A stretch of 64,000 nt of DNA. Source: Sphingobium nicotianae. GTDB lineage: Bacteria > Pseudomonadota > Alphaproteobacteria > Sphingomonadales > Sphingomonadaceae. The translations under genes were made by a program, and so were the position numbers. Below are positions 1 to 8,060 of this stretch, in pieces. The notes below the pieces were generated by a model, which was not told the DNA's origin, made no database searches, and saw only the letters and a list, made by a program, of their open reading frames with translations. The stretch spans positions 124,001 to 188,000 of the forward strand of contig NZ_JAHGAW010000002.1 in the NCBI RefSeq assembly GCF_018603885.1, read 5' to 3'. Each line of letters begins with the position of its first letter. Position 1 is the stretch's first letter.

Positions 1-161
1 ACGTGTCTCGACTACGCTCGACACGAACGGAGGGGGTTTTGCTGACGGGCTTTGGGTTCGGTTGGCGAGGGGGCGGCGTAGCGCCAATACCCCTCTCCAA
101 GGTCCGCTAGCCGAAATTGTCGGCAAGCTTCGCTATCCTCTCCCCTTTCAGGGGCGAGGAT
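1..161. repeat. Intergenic repeat debris at window edge
   Basis: No gene is seen here. Bases 1-33 resemble the arm of the TCGAC-rich palindromic repeat found at 3466 and 4835. Bases 130-170 carry a CCTCTCCCCTTTCAGGGGCGAGG palindrome-like core, written here in part only, of the same kind that recurs at 14458 and inside valS. This is a visual comparison only. Confidence 0.45.
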
Positions 162-752
162 TTAGGGGGTGGTCGTCGTCGCCGGAGCCTGCTGGGCCTG
201 CTGGGTCTGCTGCTTCTGCTGGGCGGCCTTGCGGGCGGCTTCGGCTTCGTCGGCCTTGGCTTCCTTCTCGATCGCCTCGGATTCTGCATCGAGATTTTTC
301 AGGCGCTCCTCGCGGGCCTTCTGAACCGCGTCGGACCAGCTGGCGCTGCCGAGCGTGGTCTTGCGCTCTTCGCGGGCGGCCTTGGCGAGTTGCTGGAAGC
401 AGCCGGTGAAGCCGCCGGCGCCGGTCGGCGAGCAGCTGTTGATGCCCTCGGCGCCGATCGTCTCGAGCGAACGGGCGCGATTCGCCCAGCTCTGCACCTT
501 GGGATCATTGGGATCGGTGCGCAGTTCCTTGGGGATGCGGTAACGGTCATTGTCCGGCATCCGCGCGCACACGACGATCTCGTCGGCATCGCCCTTGGGG
601 CAGGGATCATCGCCATAGACGAAGACCTGCTTCACCTTCTCGGTATCGGTCGGGCCGACGCCGGACGTGGGCGCGCCCGGCTGTGCCTGCGCGAAGGCGG
701 GTGCGCCGATCAGCGTGGCGGCGAGGGCGAAGGCAAGGAAGGGCGCGCGCAT
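162..752 (-). CDS. Secreted hypothetical protein, Ala/Gln-rich C-terminus
   Basis: The 196-residue product starts with a clear Sec signal peptide (hydrophobic stretch at residues 4-20, cleavage near AFA-QAQ), so it should be periplasmic or outer-membrane attached. The middle (about 35-110) is cysteine-containing and globular-looking. From about 125 it becomes charged and helical, ending in a Lys/Ala/Gln-rich tail. The start ATG has an AAAGGAC site five bases upstream. It lies 12 bases after coq7 in the same direction, so it is probably the last gene of that operon. I recognise no domain; it resembles conserved sphingomonad hypotheticals. Confidence 0.75.
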   Translation of the reverse strand: MRAPFLAFALAATLIGAPAFAQAQPGAPTSGVGPTDTEKVKQVFVYGDDPCPKGDADEIVVCARMPDNDRYRIPKELRTDPNDPKVQSWANRARSLETIGAEGINSCSPTGAGGFTGCFQQLAKAAREERKTTLGSASWSDAVQKAREERLKNLDAESEAIEKEAKADEAEAARKAAQQKQQTQQAQQAPATTTTP

Positions 753-764
753 GAATGGTCCTTT

Positions 765-1316
765 TCAGATGCGTTGTGATAGGGCGATCGCCGTGCGACA
801 GCCCAGCCGGATCAGCCCCGACAACAAGGGATAGGCCGGCGCATTTTCAGCACCCGCCGCGATGGCCGTCTCGCGATGCTCGACTTCCTCGGCGCGGAAT
901 TCCGCGATGGCGCCGGACAGGGCCGGGTCTTCCGGGCCGAGCGCGTCGAGTTGCTTGCCGTAATGATCGTCGATCTCGGTCTCGATCGCGGCGGTGCAGG
1001 CCATGGCGGCCGACGGGCCGAGCAGCGCCGTCGCGGCGCCCAGCGCGAAGCCCGCGACATGCCAGAAGGGCTGCAGGAGCGTGGGGCGGACGCCGCGCTG
1101 CGCCATCATCGCGTCGAAATGCTGGCGGTGGCGCTCTTCCTGCGTCGCCATGCGGGCGATTTCGCGGCTCATCGGGTGCCGGTCGCCGAGCACCGCGAGT
1201 TGCCCTGCATAGATGCGGATCGCGCCATATTCGCCGGCCTGGTCGACGCGCAGCATCGCCGCGCGGTCGGCCCCGCGTTGGCCGGGCCGCGGAGAGGCAG
1301 GGGTGGGAGCGGTCAT
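765..1316 (-). CDS. coq7: Demethoxyubiquinone hydroxylase, COQ7 family
   Basis: The 183-residue protein catalyses the penultimate ring hydroxylation of ubiquinone synthesis, by the di-iron chemistry known for the family. The ferritin-like iron ligands are visible as paired ExxH motifs: EERHRQH near residue 60 and EEVEHRE near residue 150, with a further Glu in DQAGEYGA near residue 28. The start ATG overlaps the dsbB stop by four bases (ATGA), which fixes the start and indicates translational coupling. A longer open frame upstream is only the shadow of dsbB. Confidence 0.93.
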   Translation of the reverse strand: MTAPTPASPRPGQRGADRAAMLRVDQAGEYGAIRIYAGQLAVLGDRHPMSREIARMATQEERHRQHFDAMMAQRGVRPTLLQPFWHVAGFALGAATALLGPSAAMACTAAIETEIDDHYGKQLDALGPEDPALSGAIAEFRAEEVEHRETAIAAGAENAPAYPLLSGLIRLGCRTAIALSQRI

Positions 1317-1801
1317 GTCTGGCTCCAGCGGCGCACGAGCAGATAGATGCCGAGGGCGCCGGTGAGCGAGAAGATCGCGTTGAAGCCCGCCAGCGAGACG
1401 CCGAACAGGGTCCATTGCGCAACGTCGCAGCGGATGAGGCGCGCCTTCATGATGGTATCGAGCATCGACTCGCCCGCCGGGCGGGCATTGGTGGAGCAGG
1501 TCGTGAAGCCTTCCCACCAATGATATTCGACACCGGCGTGGAAGACGCCGATCGCTCCGCTGGTGGCGATGAAGAAGGCGGCGAGCAGGGTGAAGACCGC
1601 GCTGGCGAAATGATTGCGGCGCAGGAAGATCGCGGCAAGCGCCGCGCCGATGGCGGCCAGATGCGGCCAGCGCTGCCACATGCACATCTCGCACGGGAAA
1701 AGCCCGCCGAGATATTGCGAGCCGATGGCGCCGCCGAGGAGCGCGGTCGGCAGCAGGATCGCCACCAGCCGGGCACGGGACAGATGGATGTCGCGGCGCA
1801 T
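1313..1801 (-). CDS. dsbB: Disulfide bond formation protein DsbB
   Basis: The 162-residue inner-membrane protein has four hydrophobic segments and the two cysteine pairs expected for DsbB, which reoxidises DsbA and passes electrons to ubiquinone. The first pair is CEMC near residue 38. The second pair is formed by Cys in TTCSTN and the Cys in IRCDVAQW. It sits between ctpA (2-base gap) and coq7 (4-base overlap). Linkage to a ubiquinone gene is suggestive because DsbB uses ubiquinone as electron acceptor. Confidence 0.92.
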   Translation of the reverse strand: MRRDIHLSRARLVAILLPTALLGGAIGSQYLGGLFPCEMCMWQRWPHLAAIGAALAAIFLRRNHFASAVFTLLAAFFIATSGAIGVFHAGVEYHWWEGFTTCSTNARPAGESMLDTIMKARLIRCDVAQWTLFGVSLAGFNAIFSLTGALGIYLLVRRWSQT

Positions 1802-1803
1802 CG

Positions 1804-3159
1804 TTATTTTTTCTTCGGCGCCTTCGCGGGTTCGGCGGCGGCAACCTGCGTCGGCGCGGCGAGGCGCCCGATCGTCTTGAGCGCGTAGCTCAGCTGGAAG
1901 TCATCGATGCCCTGCTTCTTGAGCTCCTCGGCGCTGGCCGTGAACTTGGGATCGATGTTGGTATCCGCTTCCAGCTCGGCGCGGTCGAGCTTGGCCTCGT
2001 TGATGAGGTGCTTGCGCAGGTCGCTCTCGCGATAGCGCGGCCGCTTGGCGAAATCGGGATCGGAAAGCTGCGGCACGAGGATGTCCGGCTCGATGCCGCC
2101 TTCCTGCACCGAGCGGCCCGACGGCGTGTAGTAGCGCGCGGTGGTGAGGCGCAGCGCCGTGTCCGGCGAGAGCGGCAGCAGGGTCTGGACGCTGCCCTTG
2201 CCGAAGCTGCGCTCGCCCATGATGAGAGCGCGGTGCTGATCCTGCAGGGCGCCCGCCACGATCTCGGAAGCGGAGGCCGAGCCGGCGTCGATCAGCACGA
2301 CCACCGGCAGACCCTGGGCATCGTCGCCGGGGCGCGCATAATAAGGCCGGTTGTCGCCCTTGGCGCGGCCGCGCTGCGAGACGATCTCGCCCTTGTCGAG
2401 GAAGGCGTCGGAGACGTTGACCGCTTCGTCGAGCAGGCCGCCGGGGTTGGAGCGCAGATCGACGATATAGCCGGTCGGCTTGTGGCCGAGCGACTTGTCG
2501 ATGCTGCGGATCGCCATCTGCACGTCGGCGCCGGTGTCGGCCGAGAAGCTGACGATCTTGATGACGCCGACATTGTCCTTCACCTGCCACTTGACCGGCT
2601 TGATGTCGATGATGGCGCGGGTGAGCGTCACATCCAGCGGCTCGTCACGGCCGGCGCGGGCGATGGTGAGCTTGACGGTCGAGCCCGGCGCGCCGCGCAT
2701 CTTGTCGACCGCCTCGTCGAGCGAGCTGCCGTAGATCAGCTTGCCGTCGATATGGGTGATATAGTCGCCGGCCTTGATGCCGGCGCGCGCGGCGGGCGTG
2801 TCGTCGGTCGGCGCGATCACCTTCACCACGCCCTCGTCGAGCGTGACCGAGAGGCCGAGGCCGCCGTAATTGCCCTCCGTCTGGGTGCGCAGATTGCTGA
2901 AGTCGCGCGCGTCCAGATAGGAGCTGTGCGGATCGAGGCTGGCGAGCATCCCGTCGATCGCGCCCTTGATCAGCGTCTTGTCGTCGACCTTCTCGACATA
3001 GGAGGAGCGGACCCGCTGGAACACGTCCATGAACAGGTCGAGCTGCTTGTAGGTCTCGCTCTCCGCATCGGTGACGGCCGCGGTCGACGCCGGGATCAGG
3101 GCGATTGCGCCGAGGATGGCGGCGGAGCGGAGCAGGAAGTTGCTGCGGGCGCTGGGCAT
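1804..3159 (-). CDS. ctpA: Carboxy-terminal processing protease, S41 family
   Basis: The 451-residue periplasmic serine protease has an N-terminal signal or anchor (residues 5-28), a PDZ domain (about 95-170) and the S41 core. The core carries the SASASE nucleophile motif and the SFGKGSVQT segment with the general-base Lys. Family members trim C-termini of envelope proteins and control murein hydrolases, which suits the neighbouring M23 gene. I chose ATG at 3159 because the signal sequence starts there; an in-frame TTG at 3192 would add 11 residues. Confidence 0.93.
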   Translation of the reverse strand: MPSARSNFLLRSAAILGAIALIPASTAAVTDAESETYKQLDLFMDVFQRVRSSYVEKVDDKTLIKGAIDGMLASLDPHSSYLDARDFSNLRTQTEGNYGGLGLSVTLDEGVVKVIAPTDDTPAARAGIKAGDYITHIDGKLIYGSSLDEAVDKMRGAPGSTVKLTIARAGRDEPLDVTLTRAIIDIKPVKWQVKDNVGVIKIVSFSADTGADVQMAIRSIDKSLGHKPTGYIVDLRSNPGGLLDEAVNVSDAFLDKGEIVSQRGRAKGDNRPYYARPGDDAQGLPVVVLIDAGSASASEIVAGALQDQHRALIMGERSFGKGSVQTLLPLSPDTALRLTTARYYTPSGRSVQEGGIEPDILVPQLSDPDFAKRPRYRESDLRKHLINEAKLDRAELEADTNIDPKFTASAEELKKQGIDDFQLSYALKTIGRLAAPTQVAAAEPAKAPKKK

Positions 3160-3265
3160 GGAACGAGCTTTCGAAAGAGACGTTTGATCCAACTATAGGC
3201 GCGATTGCAGGGTCTGCCTAGCGCGGGCGCATAGTGCAATATGAAGGTTACGCTCGGCTGAACGG

Positions 3266-3412
3266 GTGGATCGGATCGACATTCCGCCCATGCGGGCCTG
3301 CAAAGCACGATTTGCTGCGCTTCGGTGCTCACGTGCCAAAAGTACGCTGCGCTCCGATGCTCGCAAATCACACTTTTCGGCGCCACCTGGACGAAATGTC
3401 GATCCGATCCAC
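3266..3412. repeat. 147-bp element with 18-bp perfect terminal inverted repeats
   Basis: The left end GTGGATCGGATCGACATT (3266-3283) is the exact reverse complement of the right end at 3395-3412. The interior has further partial pairing (CACGATTTGCTGCGC and GCTCGCAAATCAC regions). It lies upstream of ctpA and contains no plausible gene. The size and perfect ends suggest a MITE-like or strongly folding palindromic element. Mobility is inference. Confidence 0.7.
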
Positions 3413-3465
3413 GGCGGCTTTGACCTGTGGCCGGAACCGGGGCGGGATGACATCTCCCGCTCCTA

Positions 3466-3582
3466 CCGTTCGTTTCGAGCTGAGGTTCGAGCCTGTCGAG
3501 AACCGGAGTCGAGAAAGGCGTCCGAGCGCGATGTTCTCGACAACCGTCTCGACTTCGCTCGACGGCCGCTCGAACCGAACGG
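3466..3582 (+). repeat. TCGAC-rich palindromic repeat, copy A
   Basis: This element of about 117 bases begins CCGTTCG and ends CGAACGG. Its last 39 bases (3544-3582) are the exact reverse complement of the first 39 bases of copy B (4835-4873). It lies just beyond the 3' end of the M23 peptidase gene. Similar dispersed repeats are common in sphingomonad genomes. Confidence 0.75.
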
Positions 3583-3600
3583 TTTTTTGCGATGCGCCGG

Positions 3601-4809
3601 TTATCGGATCAGCGCGCCGATGTCGACCGGGCGTTCCTGGCGGCGCAGCTCGACGATCAGGCGGGGCTTGCCGGGGCCGGTCGAGCCGATGGGATCGCCC
3701 TGGCGGAGCTGATCGCCGATCTGGGCGGAGAGCCTGCCGAGCTGGGCGATGAGGGTGGTCCAGCCGCCGCCATGCTCGATGATCACGATGTTGCCATAGC
3801 CGCGGAACGGCCCGGCGAAGGCGACGCGGCCGGCGGCGGGCGCGACGACGGTGGCGGCCGGCGCGGTGGCGATGGTGAGGCCGCGGGCGCGCACGCCGCT
3901 CTCGCTGATCTCGCCGAAGCCGGTGATGACGTCGCCGATGACCGGCAGGCGATAGGCCGGGGCTGCGCTGCTTTGCGCGGCGGCGGCGCGATCGACCGGC
4001 AGCGGGGCGTCGCCCGGCGCGGCGGGGCGGGGAACCGGGCCGGGCAGGCGGATGAGCGCATCGCGGATGACGGCGGCATCCTCGATCTGGGCCATGAGAT
4101 CGGTGATGTCGCGCGCTTCCTCGCCCATGGCGAGCGAGCGCTCGGTCTCCAGGCTGGCGCTTTCGCGCAGGGAGCGGGAGGTGACGCGCTGGCGCTGCTC
4201 GAGATTGGCGAGGGTGCGCTGATAGGTGGCGAGGCCGTCGCGGCTCTTGGCGAGGGCGAGGCGGGCCGCGTCGGCGCTCTGGCGCAGCTCGCCGCTCTGC
4301 TCGATCTCCTTCCGCAGGCCGCGCGTGTTCGCCATGACGATCGGCATGACGCGGGCAAGGACGATGCGGCGATGGACCGCGTCGCTCACCGATCCCGGCT
4401 CGACGAGTGTGAGCACCGGCGAGCGGCGGGCGATCTGCTGGAGCGCCGCGGTCAGCCGCACGATCGGCTTCTGGCGCAGCGCGAGCCGCCGGGCCTGCTC
4501 GCGCTGCAGGGCGGCGATGATGCCGATGCGGGCCTCGCCCGCGCGCAGGTCCGCCTCGCTCTGCTGGATGCGGGCGGCGAGGGCGGCGATCTGGTTGCGG
4601 GTCTTGTCGGCGGCGGCGGCGGACTGGCGCGCGCGGGCCTCCAGCGCTTCGCTGCGCTTGCGCGCGTCCTCGGCCTGCGCCTTGGCGCGGACCAGGGCGG
4701 CGCGCTGCTCGGCGAGGCTGGTGCCGGGGATGGGGGACGTGGCGCTCTGGGCGAGGAGGGCGACGGGGGCGAGGACGAGGGCGGCGAGGAGGGGGAGGCG
4801 GGGGATCAT
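3601..4809 (-). CDS. Murein hydrolase activator, EnvC-like M23 peptidase
   Basis: The 402-residue product has a signal peptide (residues 1-22), a long charged coiled-coil (about 25-250, many Ala/Arg/Glu heptads) and a C-terminal LytM/M23-type domain (about 285-395). This is the EnvC architecture: such proteins activate amidases during septum splitting. The zinc ligands look degenerate, because VIIEHGGGW appears where an HxH ligand pair is expected, so it may be an activator rather than an enzyme. The open frame continues upstream through repeat B; the ATG at 4809 is preferred because the signal peptide starts there. It is flanked by inverted repeat copies. Confidence 0.88.
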   Translation of the reverse strand: MIPRLPLLAALVLAPVALLAQSATSPIPGTSLAEQRAALVRAKAQAEDARKRSEALEARARQSAAAADKTRNQIAALAARIQQSEADLRAGEARIGIIAALQREQARRLALRQKPIVRLTAALQQIARRSPVLTLVEPGSVSDAVHRRIVLARVMPIVMANTRGLRKEIEQSGELRQSADAARLALAKSRDGLATYQRTLANLEQRQRVTSRSLRESASLETERSLAMGEEARDITDLMAQIEDAAVIRDALIRLPGPVPRPAAPGDAPLPVDRAAAAQSSAAPAYRLPVIGDVITGFGEISESGVRARGLTIATAPAATVVAPAAGRVAFAGPFRGYGNIVIIEHGGGWTTLIAQLGRLSAQIGDQLRQGDPIGSTGPGKPRLIVELRRQERPVDIGALIR

Positions 4810-4834
4810 ATCATTCCCCCTGTCCAACTTATTT

Positions 4835-4948
4835 CCGTTCGGTTCGAGCGGCCGTCGAGCGAAGTCGAGACGGCTGTCGAGAATGTCCGGCGTTGCGCTG
4901 TTCTCGACACGCGTCTCGACAGGCTCGACGCGCGCTCCAACCGAACGG
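4835..4948 (-). repeat. TCGAC-rich palindromic repeat, copy B
   Basis: This is the inverted partner of copy A. It is about 114 bases long with CCGTTCGG and CCGAACGG ends, and the 39 bases nearest the M23 gene match copy A perfectly in inverse orientation. It occupies most of the rlmH-M23 gap, ending 26 bases from the M23 start codon, so it could influence mRNA structure or expression there. Confidence 0.75.
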
Positions 4949-4976
4949 AGGTTATTTCGGTCGCAGGCCCCATCCC

Positions 4977-5402
4977 CTAACCCTCGCGATGGTACGGATG
5001 ATTGGCAAGGATGCTCGTCGCGCGCCACAGCTGTTCGGCGAGCATGGCGCGGGCCATCATGTGCGGCCAGGTCATCGCGCCGAAGGCGATGCGCAGGCTG
5101 GCAGCGTCGCGTTCGGCCTGGGAGAAGCCGTCGGCCGCGCCGATCAGAAAGCGGCATTCGCGCATGCCCTCGTCGCGCCAGCGGCCGAGGCGATCGGCAA
5201 AGGCGAGCGAGCCCATCTGCGTGCCGGTCTCGTCGAGCATCACGGTGACGGCGGGAGCCTGTGGCGGCGTGGGTTCCTTGCCACCCTTGTCGGGCAGTTC
5301 GGTGATCTTCGTCGGCCAGGCGATGCGCTTCATGTAGCGCTCGACCAGCTCGGCCTCAGGCGAGCGGCCGATGCGGCCGCGCGCGACGATGTGCAGCAGC
5401 AT
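4977..5402 (-). CDS. rlmH: 23S rRNA m3-pseudouridine-1915 methyltransferase RlmH
   Basis: The 141-residue SPOUT-class methyltransferase begins MLLHIVARGR and has the RlmH features: a KxxxLPDKGGK-like loop, LDETGTQMGSLAFA near residue 75, and the SAM-binding knot FLIGAADGFS near residue 104. The C-terminus, ending YHREG, is the canonical RlmH tail. It modifies Psi1915 of helix 69. Its place after nadD-rsfS is conserved in alphaproteobacteria. Separated from rsfS by about 180 bases containing a repeat. Confidence 0.94.
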   Translation of the reverse strand: MLLHIVARGRIGRSPEAELVERYMKRIAWPTKITELPDKGGKEPTPPQAPAVTVMLDETGTQMGSLAFADRLGRWRDEGMRECRFLIGAADGFSQAERDAASLRIAFGAMTWPHMMARAMLAEQLWRATSILANHPYHREG

Positions 5403-5499
5403 GGCGCTGCCCTAACCGACGTCATGCTGAACGTGGGTGTGCTTACGCACGCCTGTCGGCTCCAGCATCCATTTCGCCCCCATCACCATCAGTCAAATC

Positions 5500-5585
5500 C
5501 GCAGAATGGACCCTGAAACAAGTTCAGGGTGACGGCAAGGTCGCAGGGCCGGCGCCGGGCCAACCCAAAATGACAGGGTTGGCGC
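5500..5585. repeat. Dispersed sphingomonad repeat between rsfS and rlmH
   Basis: The segment contains ACCCTGAAACAAGTTCAGGGT, nearly self-complementary, followed by GACGG and AATGACAGG motifs. I recognise this as a commonly dispersed intergenic repeat of sphingomonads. It lies in the gap between rsfS and rlmH and may form a hairpin in the transcript. Confidence 0.5.
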
Positions 5586-6014
5586 TCAGGCTTCGCCGGC
5601 GGCGGAGAGGGGTGCGTCGGTGAAGCCCCACATGCGCTCGAGATTGTAGAAGCTGCGCACTTCCGGGCGGAAGACATGGACGACGACATCGCCCGCGTCG
5701 ATCAGCACCCAGTCGGCGACCGGCAGGCCCTCGACGCGAACCGGACGGCCCGTCGCCTGCTTGATTCGCTCGGCCAGCTTCTGCGCGATCGCCGCAACCT
5801 GTCGCGACGAGCGGCCGGAAGCGATCACGATATGGTCGGCGATGCTGCTTTTGCCGGCCAGCGGGATGCTGACCACGTCCAGCGCCTGATCATCATCCAG
5901 GGACTGGAGGACGAGTTCGTGCAGGCGATCGATCGAGGCGTCGATGGCGGCGGAGGCAGGGAAACCCGCGTCATTGGCGGGATTGGCGAGCCGGGTCGGT
6001 AAAGGGTCGGGCAA
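5586..6014 (-). CDS. rsfS: Ribosome silencing factor RsfS
   Basis: The roughly 142-residue protein carries the RsfS/Iojap fold: LDVVSIPLAGKSSIADHIVIASGRSSRQ, given here in part, then ADWVLIDAGDVVVHVFRPEVRSFYNLE-type C-terminal strands. It binds ribosomal protein L14 and blocks subunit joining under starvation. Start choice: AAGGAG at about 6020-6025 is five bases from a TTG at 6014, but directly abuts a GTG at 6020 that overlaps the nadD stop (GTGA). I prefer the TTG; the GTG would add two residues. Confidence 0.92.
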   Translation of the reverse strand: MPDPLPTRLANPANDAGFPASAAIDASIDRLHELVLQSLDDDQALDVVSIPLAGKSSIADHIVIASGRSSRQVAAIAQKLAERIKQATGRPVRVEGLPVADWVLIDAGDVVVHVFRPEVRSFYNLERMWGFTDAPLSAAGEA

Positions 6015-6016
6015 TG

Positions 6017-6664
6017 TCACTCCTTGGTGGTGATGAGGCGACCAGTCACGCCGTCGCGGACAGCGACATGGGCATAGCGATGGTGCCAAAGGGGGGCCTG
6101 CTGCCGCAGCAGCGTGGCTGATCGGGGATCGGGGCGAAAGCGCAGATGCACGAGCGCCGGCAGTCTCCATAACGTCCAGCTTTTGCTCTGGCTTGCGGGT
6201 CGGACGAAGCGCCGCAACCAGGCCATGGCAGGTGAGCCGAAAGCATCCGTCATATAGCCTGGTCTGGCGATTTCGGCAATGGCCGTCTCGCGCGCTATGT
6301 CGCGCCACTGCTTCCATTGATGGAATTGGGCGAGATTGTCGCCGCCCATCAGCCAGATGAAGCGGATGCGCGGGTAGCGGCGACGCAGCCCGCGCAGGGT
6401 GTCGACGGTGAAGCGCGTGGCCATTTGCTGCTCGATGGCGGTGACGCGGATCGGCGCGCGGCGCGCAACCGCGCGGGCGCTCGCCATGCGCGCGGCGAGC
6501 GGCGCCATGCCGGTCGCGGGCTTGAGCGGATTGCCGGGCGAGACCAGCCACCAGACCTCATCGAGGCCGAGCGCTTCCATTGCGAACAGGGAAATGGCGC
6601 GGTGGCCACCATGGGCCGGGTTGAACGACCCGCCGAGCAGGCCGACCGTGCGGGCGCGGTTCAC
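6017..6664 (-). CDS. nadD: Nicotinate-nucleotide adenylyltransferase NadD
   Basis: The 215-residue enzyme makes deamido-NAD from nicotinate mononucleotide and ATP. GLLGGSFNPAHGGH at residues 8-21 is the nucleotidyltransferase loop with its HxGH-type signature, and FIWLMGGDNLAQFHQW near residue 103 is the NadD substrate motif. It starts with GTG, whose bases overlap the nhaA stop (GTGA), so translation is probably coupled. Followed by rsfS with a few bases of overlap. Confidence 0.94.
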   Translation of the reverse strand: MNRARTVGLLGGSFNPAHGGHRAISLFAMEALGLDEVWWLVSPGNPLKPATGMAPLAARMASARAVARRAPIRVTAIEQQMATRFTVDTLRGLRRRYPRIRFIWLMGGDNLAQFHQWKQWRDIARETAIAEIARPGYMTDAFGSPAMAWLRRFVRPASQSKSWTLWRLPALVHLRFRPDPRSATLLRQQAPLWHHRYAHVAVRDGVTGRLITTKE

Positions 6665-7926
6665 GCGTACACGTCGCCATCAGCGGCGATCTCGCCGGCC
6701 TGCGCCTGCTGGATGCTGTCATGATCGCGATGGAGGGGGGTCAGGCGCAGGAGGAGAAAGCCGGCCATCGCGGAGAGGATCGAGCCGGCGAAGATGCCCG
6801 CCTTCGCTTCTTCGGCAAGCTGTGGCGCGCCGGGGAAAGCGAGGCCGCCGATAAACAGGCTCATCGTGAAGCCGATGCCGCAGAGCAGAGCAAGGCCATA
6901 TAGCTGCATCCAGGTCGCGCCGCGCGGCATGCCCGCGATGCCAAGCCGCACGCTGATCCAGATCGCGCCAAAAATGCCGAGCTGCTTGCCAAGAAACAGC
7001 CCGAGCGCGATGGCGGCGGGAAGCGGCGCGGCGAGCTGCGCGAGAAGGTCCGGCTCGATGGCGACACCGGCATTGGCGAAGCCGAACACCGGCACGATGA
7101 GATACGCGCTCCAGGGGTGGAGCATATTCTCCAGCCGGTGCAGCGGGCTGTCGGCGGCGTCGGGCGCGCCGGGCGTCGCGCGGATCGGGACGGCGGTGGC
7201 GGCGAGGACGCCGGCGATGGTCGCGTGGACGCCCGACAGCAGCACACAGTACCAGAGCAGGAGGCTCAGCAGCAGATAAGGCCAGAGCGCAGTGACGCCG
7301 CGCTTGTTGAGCAGCAGCATGACCGCATAGACCAGCGCCGCTGCGAGCAGGGCGGCGACGCTGATTCCGGCCGTATAGACGAACGCGATGATGGCGACGG
7401 CGCCCATATCGTCGACGATCGCGATGGTGGTGAGCAGGAGCTTGAGCGAGAGCGGCGCGCGACGACCGAGCAGCGCGAGCACGCCGATGGCGAAGGCGAT
7501 GTCGGTCGCGGCGGGAATGGCCCAGCCGCTGCGCAGGTCCGGCGCGCCCCGCGTGACCGCCAGATAGACCAGAGCCGGGACGATCATGCCGGCGGCCGCC
7601 GCGATGATCGGCAGGCCCCGGCGGCTCCAGTCGGAGAGGCGCCCGTCCAGCCACTCGCGCTTTATCTCGAGGCCCACGACGAAGAAGAAGACCGCCATCA
7701 GCCCGTCATTGATCCACAGATGCGGCGTCATCTCGCCGAGTTTGGCGGAGAGCGTGTGGCCGAGCGGGGCATGCAGCAGATGATGATAGGCCGCAGCCGT
7801 GCCGGGCGAGAGATTCGCCAGCAGGATCGCCAGCGCCGAGGCCGCGATCAGCAGGGCGCCGCCTCCGGCTTCCCCGGCAAGGAAAGCCAGCAGCGCCGAC
7901 CGGGCAGGAGAGGAGCGCGCAGCCAT
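6661..7926 (-). CDS. nhaA: Na+/H+ antiporter NhaA
   Basis: The 421-residue inner-membrane antiporter has about twelve hydrophobic segments. The ion-binding paired aspartates are visible in TIAIVDDMGAVAIIAF (about residues 155-170), and the discontinuous-helix motifs are recognisable. It exports sodium in exchange for protons for pH and salt homeostasis. The ATG at 7926 is chosen over an upstream TTG at 7965. It heads the minus-strand run and is divergent from the glycosyltransferase at 8061. Confidence 0.94.
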   Translation of the reverse strand: MAARSSPARSALLAFLAGEAGGGALLIAASALAILLANLSPGTAAAYHHLLHAPLGHTLSAKLGEMTPHLWINDGLMAVFFFVVGLEIKREWLDGRLSDWSRRGLPIIAAAAGMIVPALVYLAVTRGAPDLRSGWAIPAATDIAFAIGVLALLGRRAPLSLKLLLTTIAIVDDMGAVAIIAFVYTAGISVAALLAAALVYAVMLLLNKRGVTALWPYLLLSLLLWYCVLLSGVHATIAGVLAATAVPIRATPGAPDAADSPLHRLENMLHPWSAYLIVPVFGFANAGVAIEPDLLAQLAAPLPAAIALGLFLGKQLGIFGAIWISVRLGIAGMPRGATWMQLYGLALLCGIGFTMSLFIGGLAFPGAPQLAEEAKAGIFAGSILSAMAGFLLLRLTPLHRDHDSIQQAQAGEIAADGDVYA

Positions 7927-8060
7927 GATGGTCGCATCGCTAGAGACGGGATGGCGGAGCGTCAAATGCTACCGGCGCCGCGCGGAATGCGGATCGTCGC
8001 TTTGCGCAAAATACCGGTTGCGTGGGGCCGCGGCTTCGGTGAAGTGTCGCATGTCGGCAT

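Noticed and set aside
2008..3198. 396-codon plus-strand frame opposite ctpA
   Set aside because: It is the antisense shadow of a clear S41 protease gene; composition is that of a GC-rich shadow frame and no motif is present.
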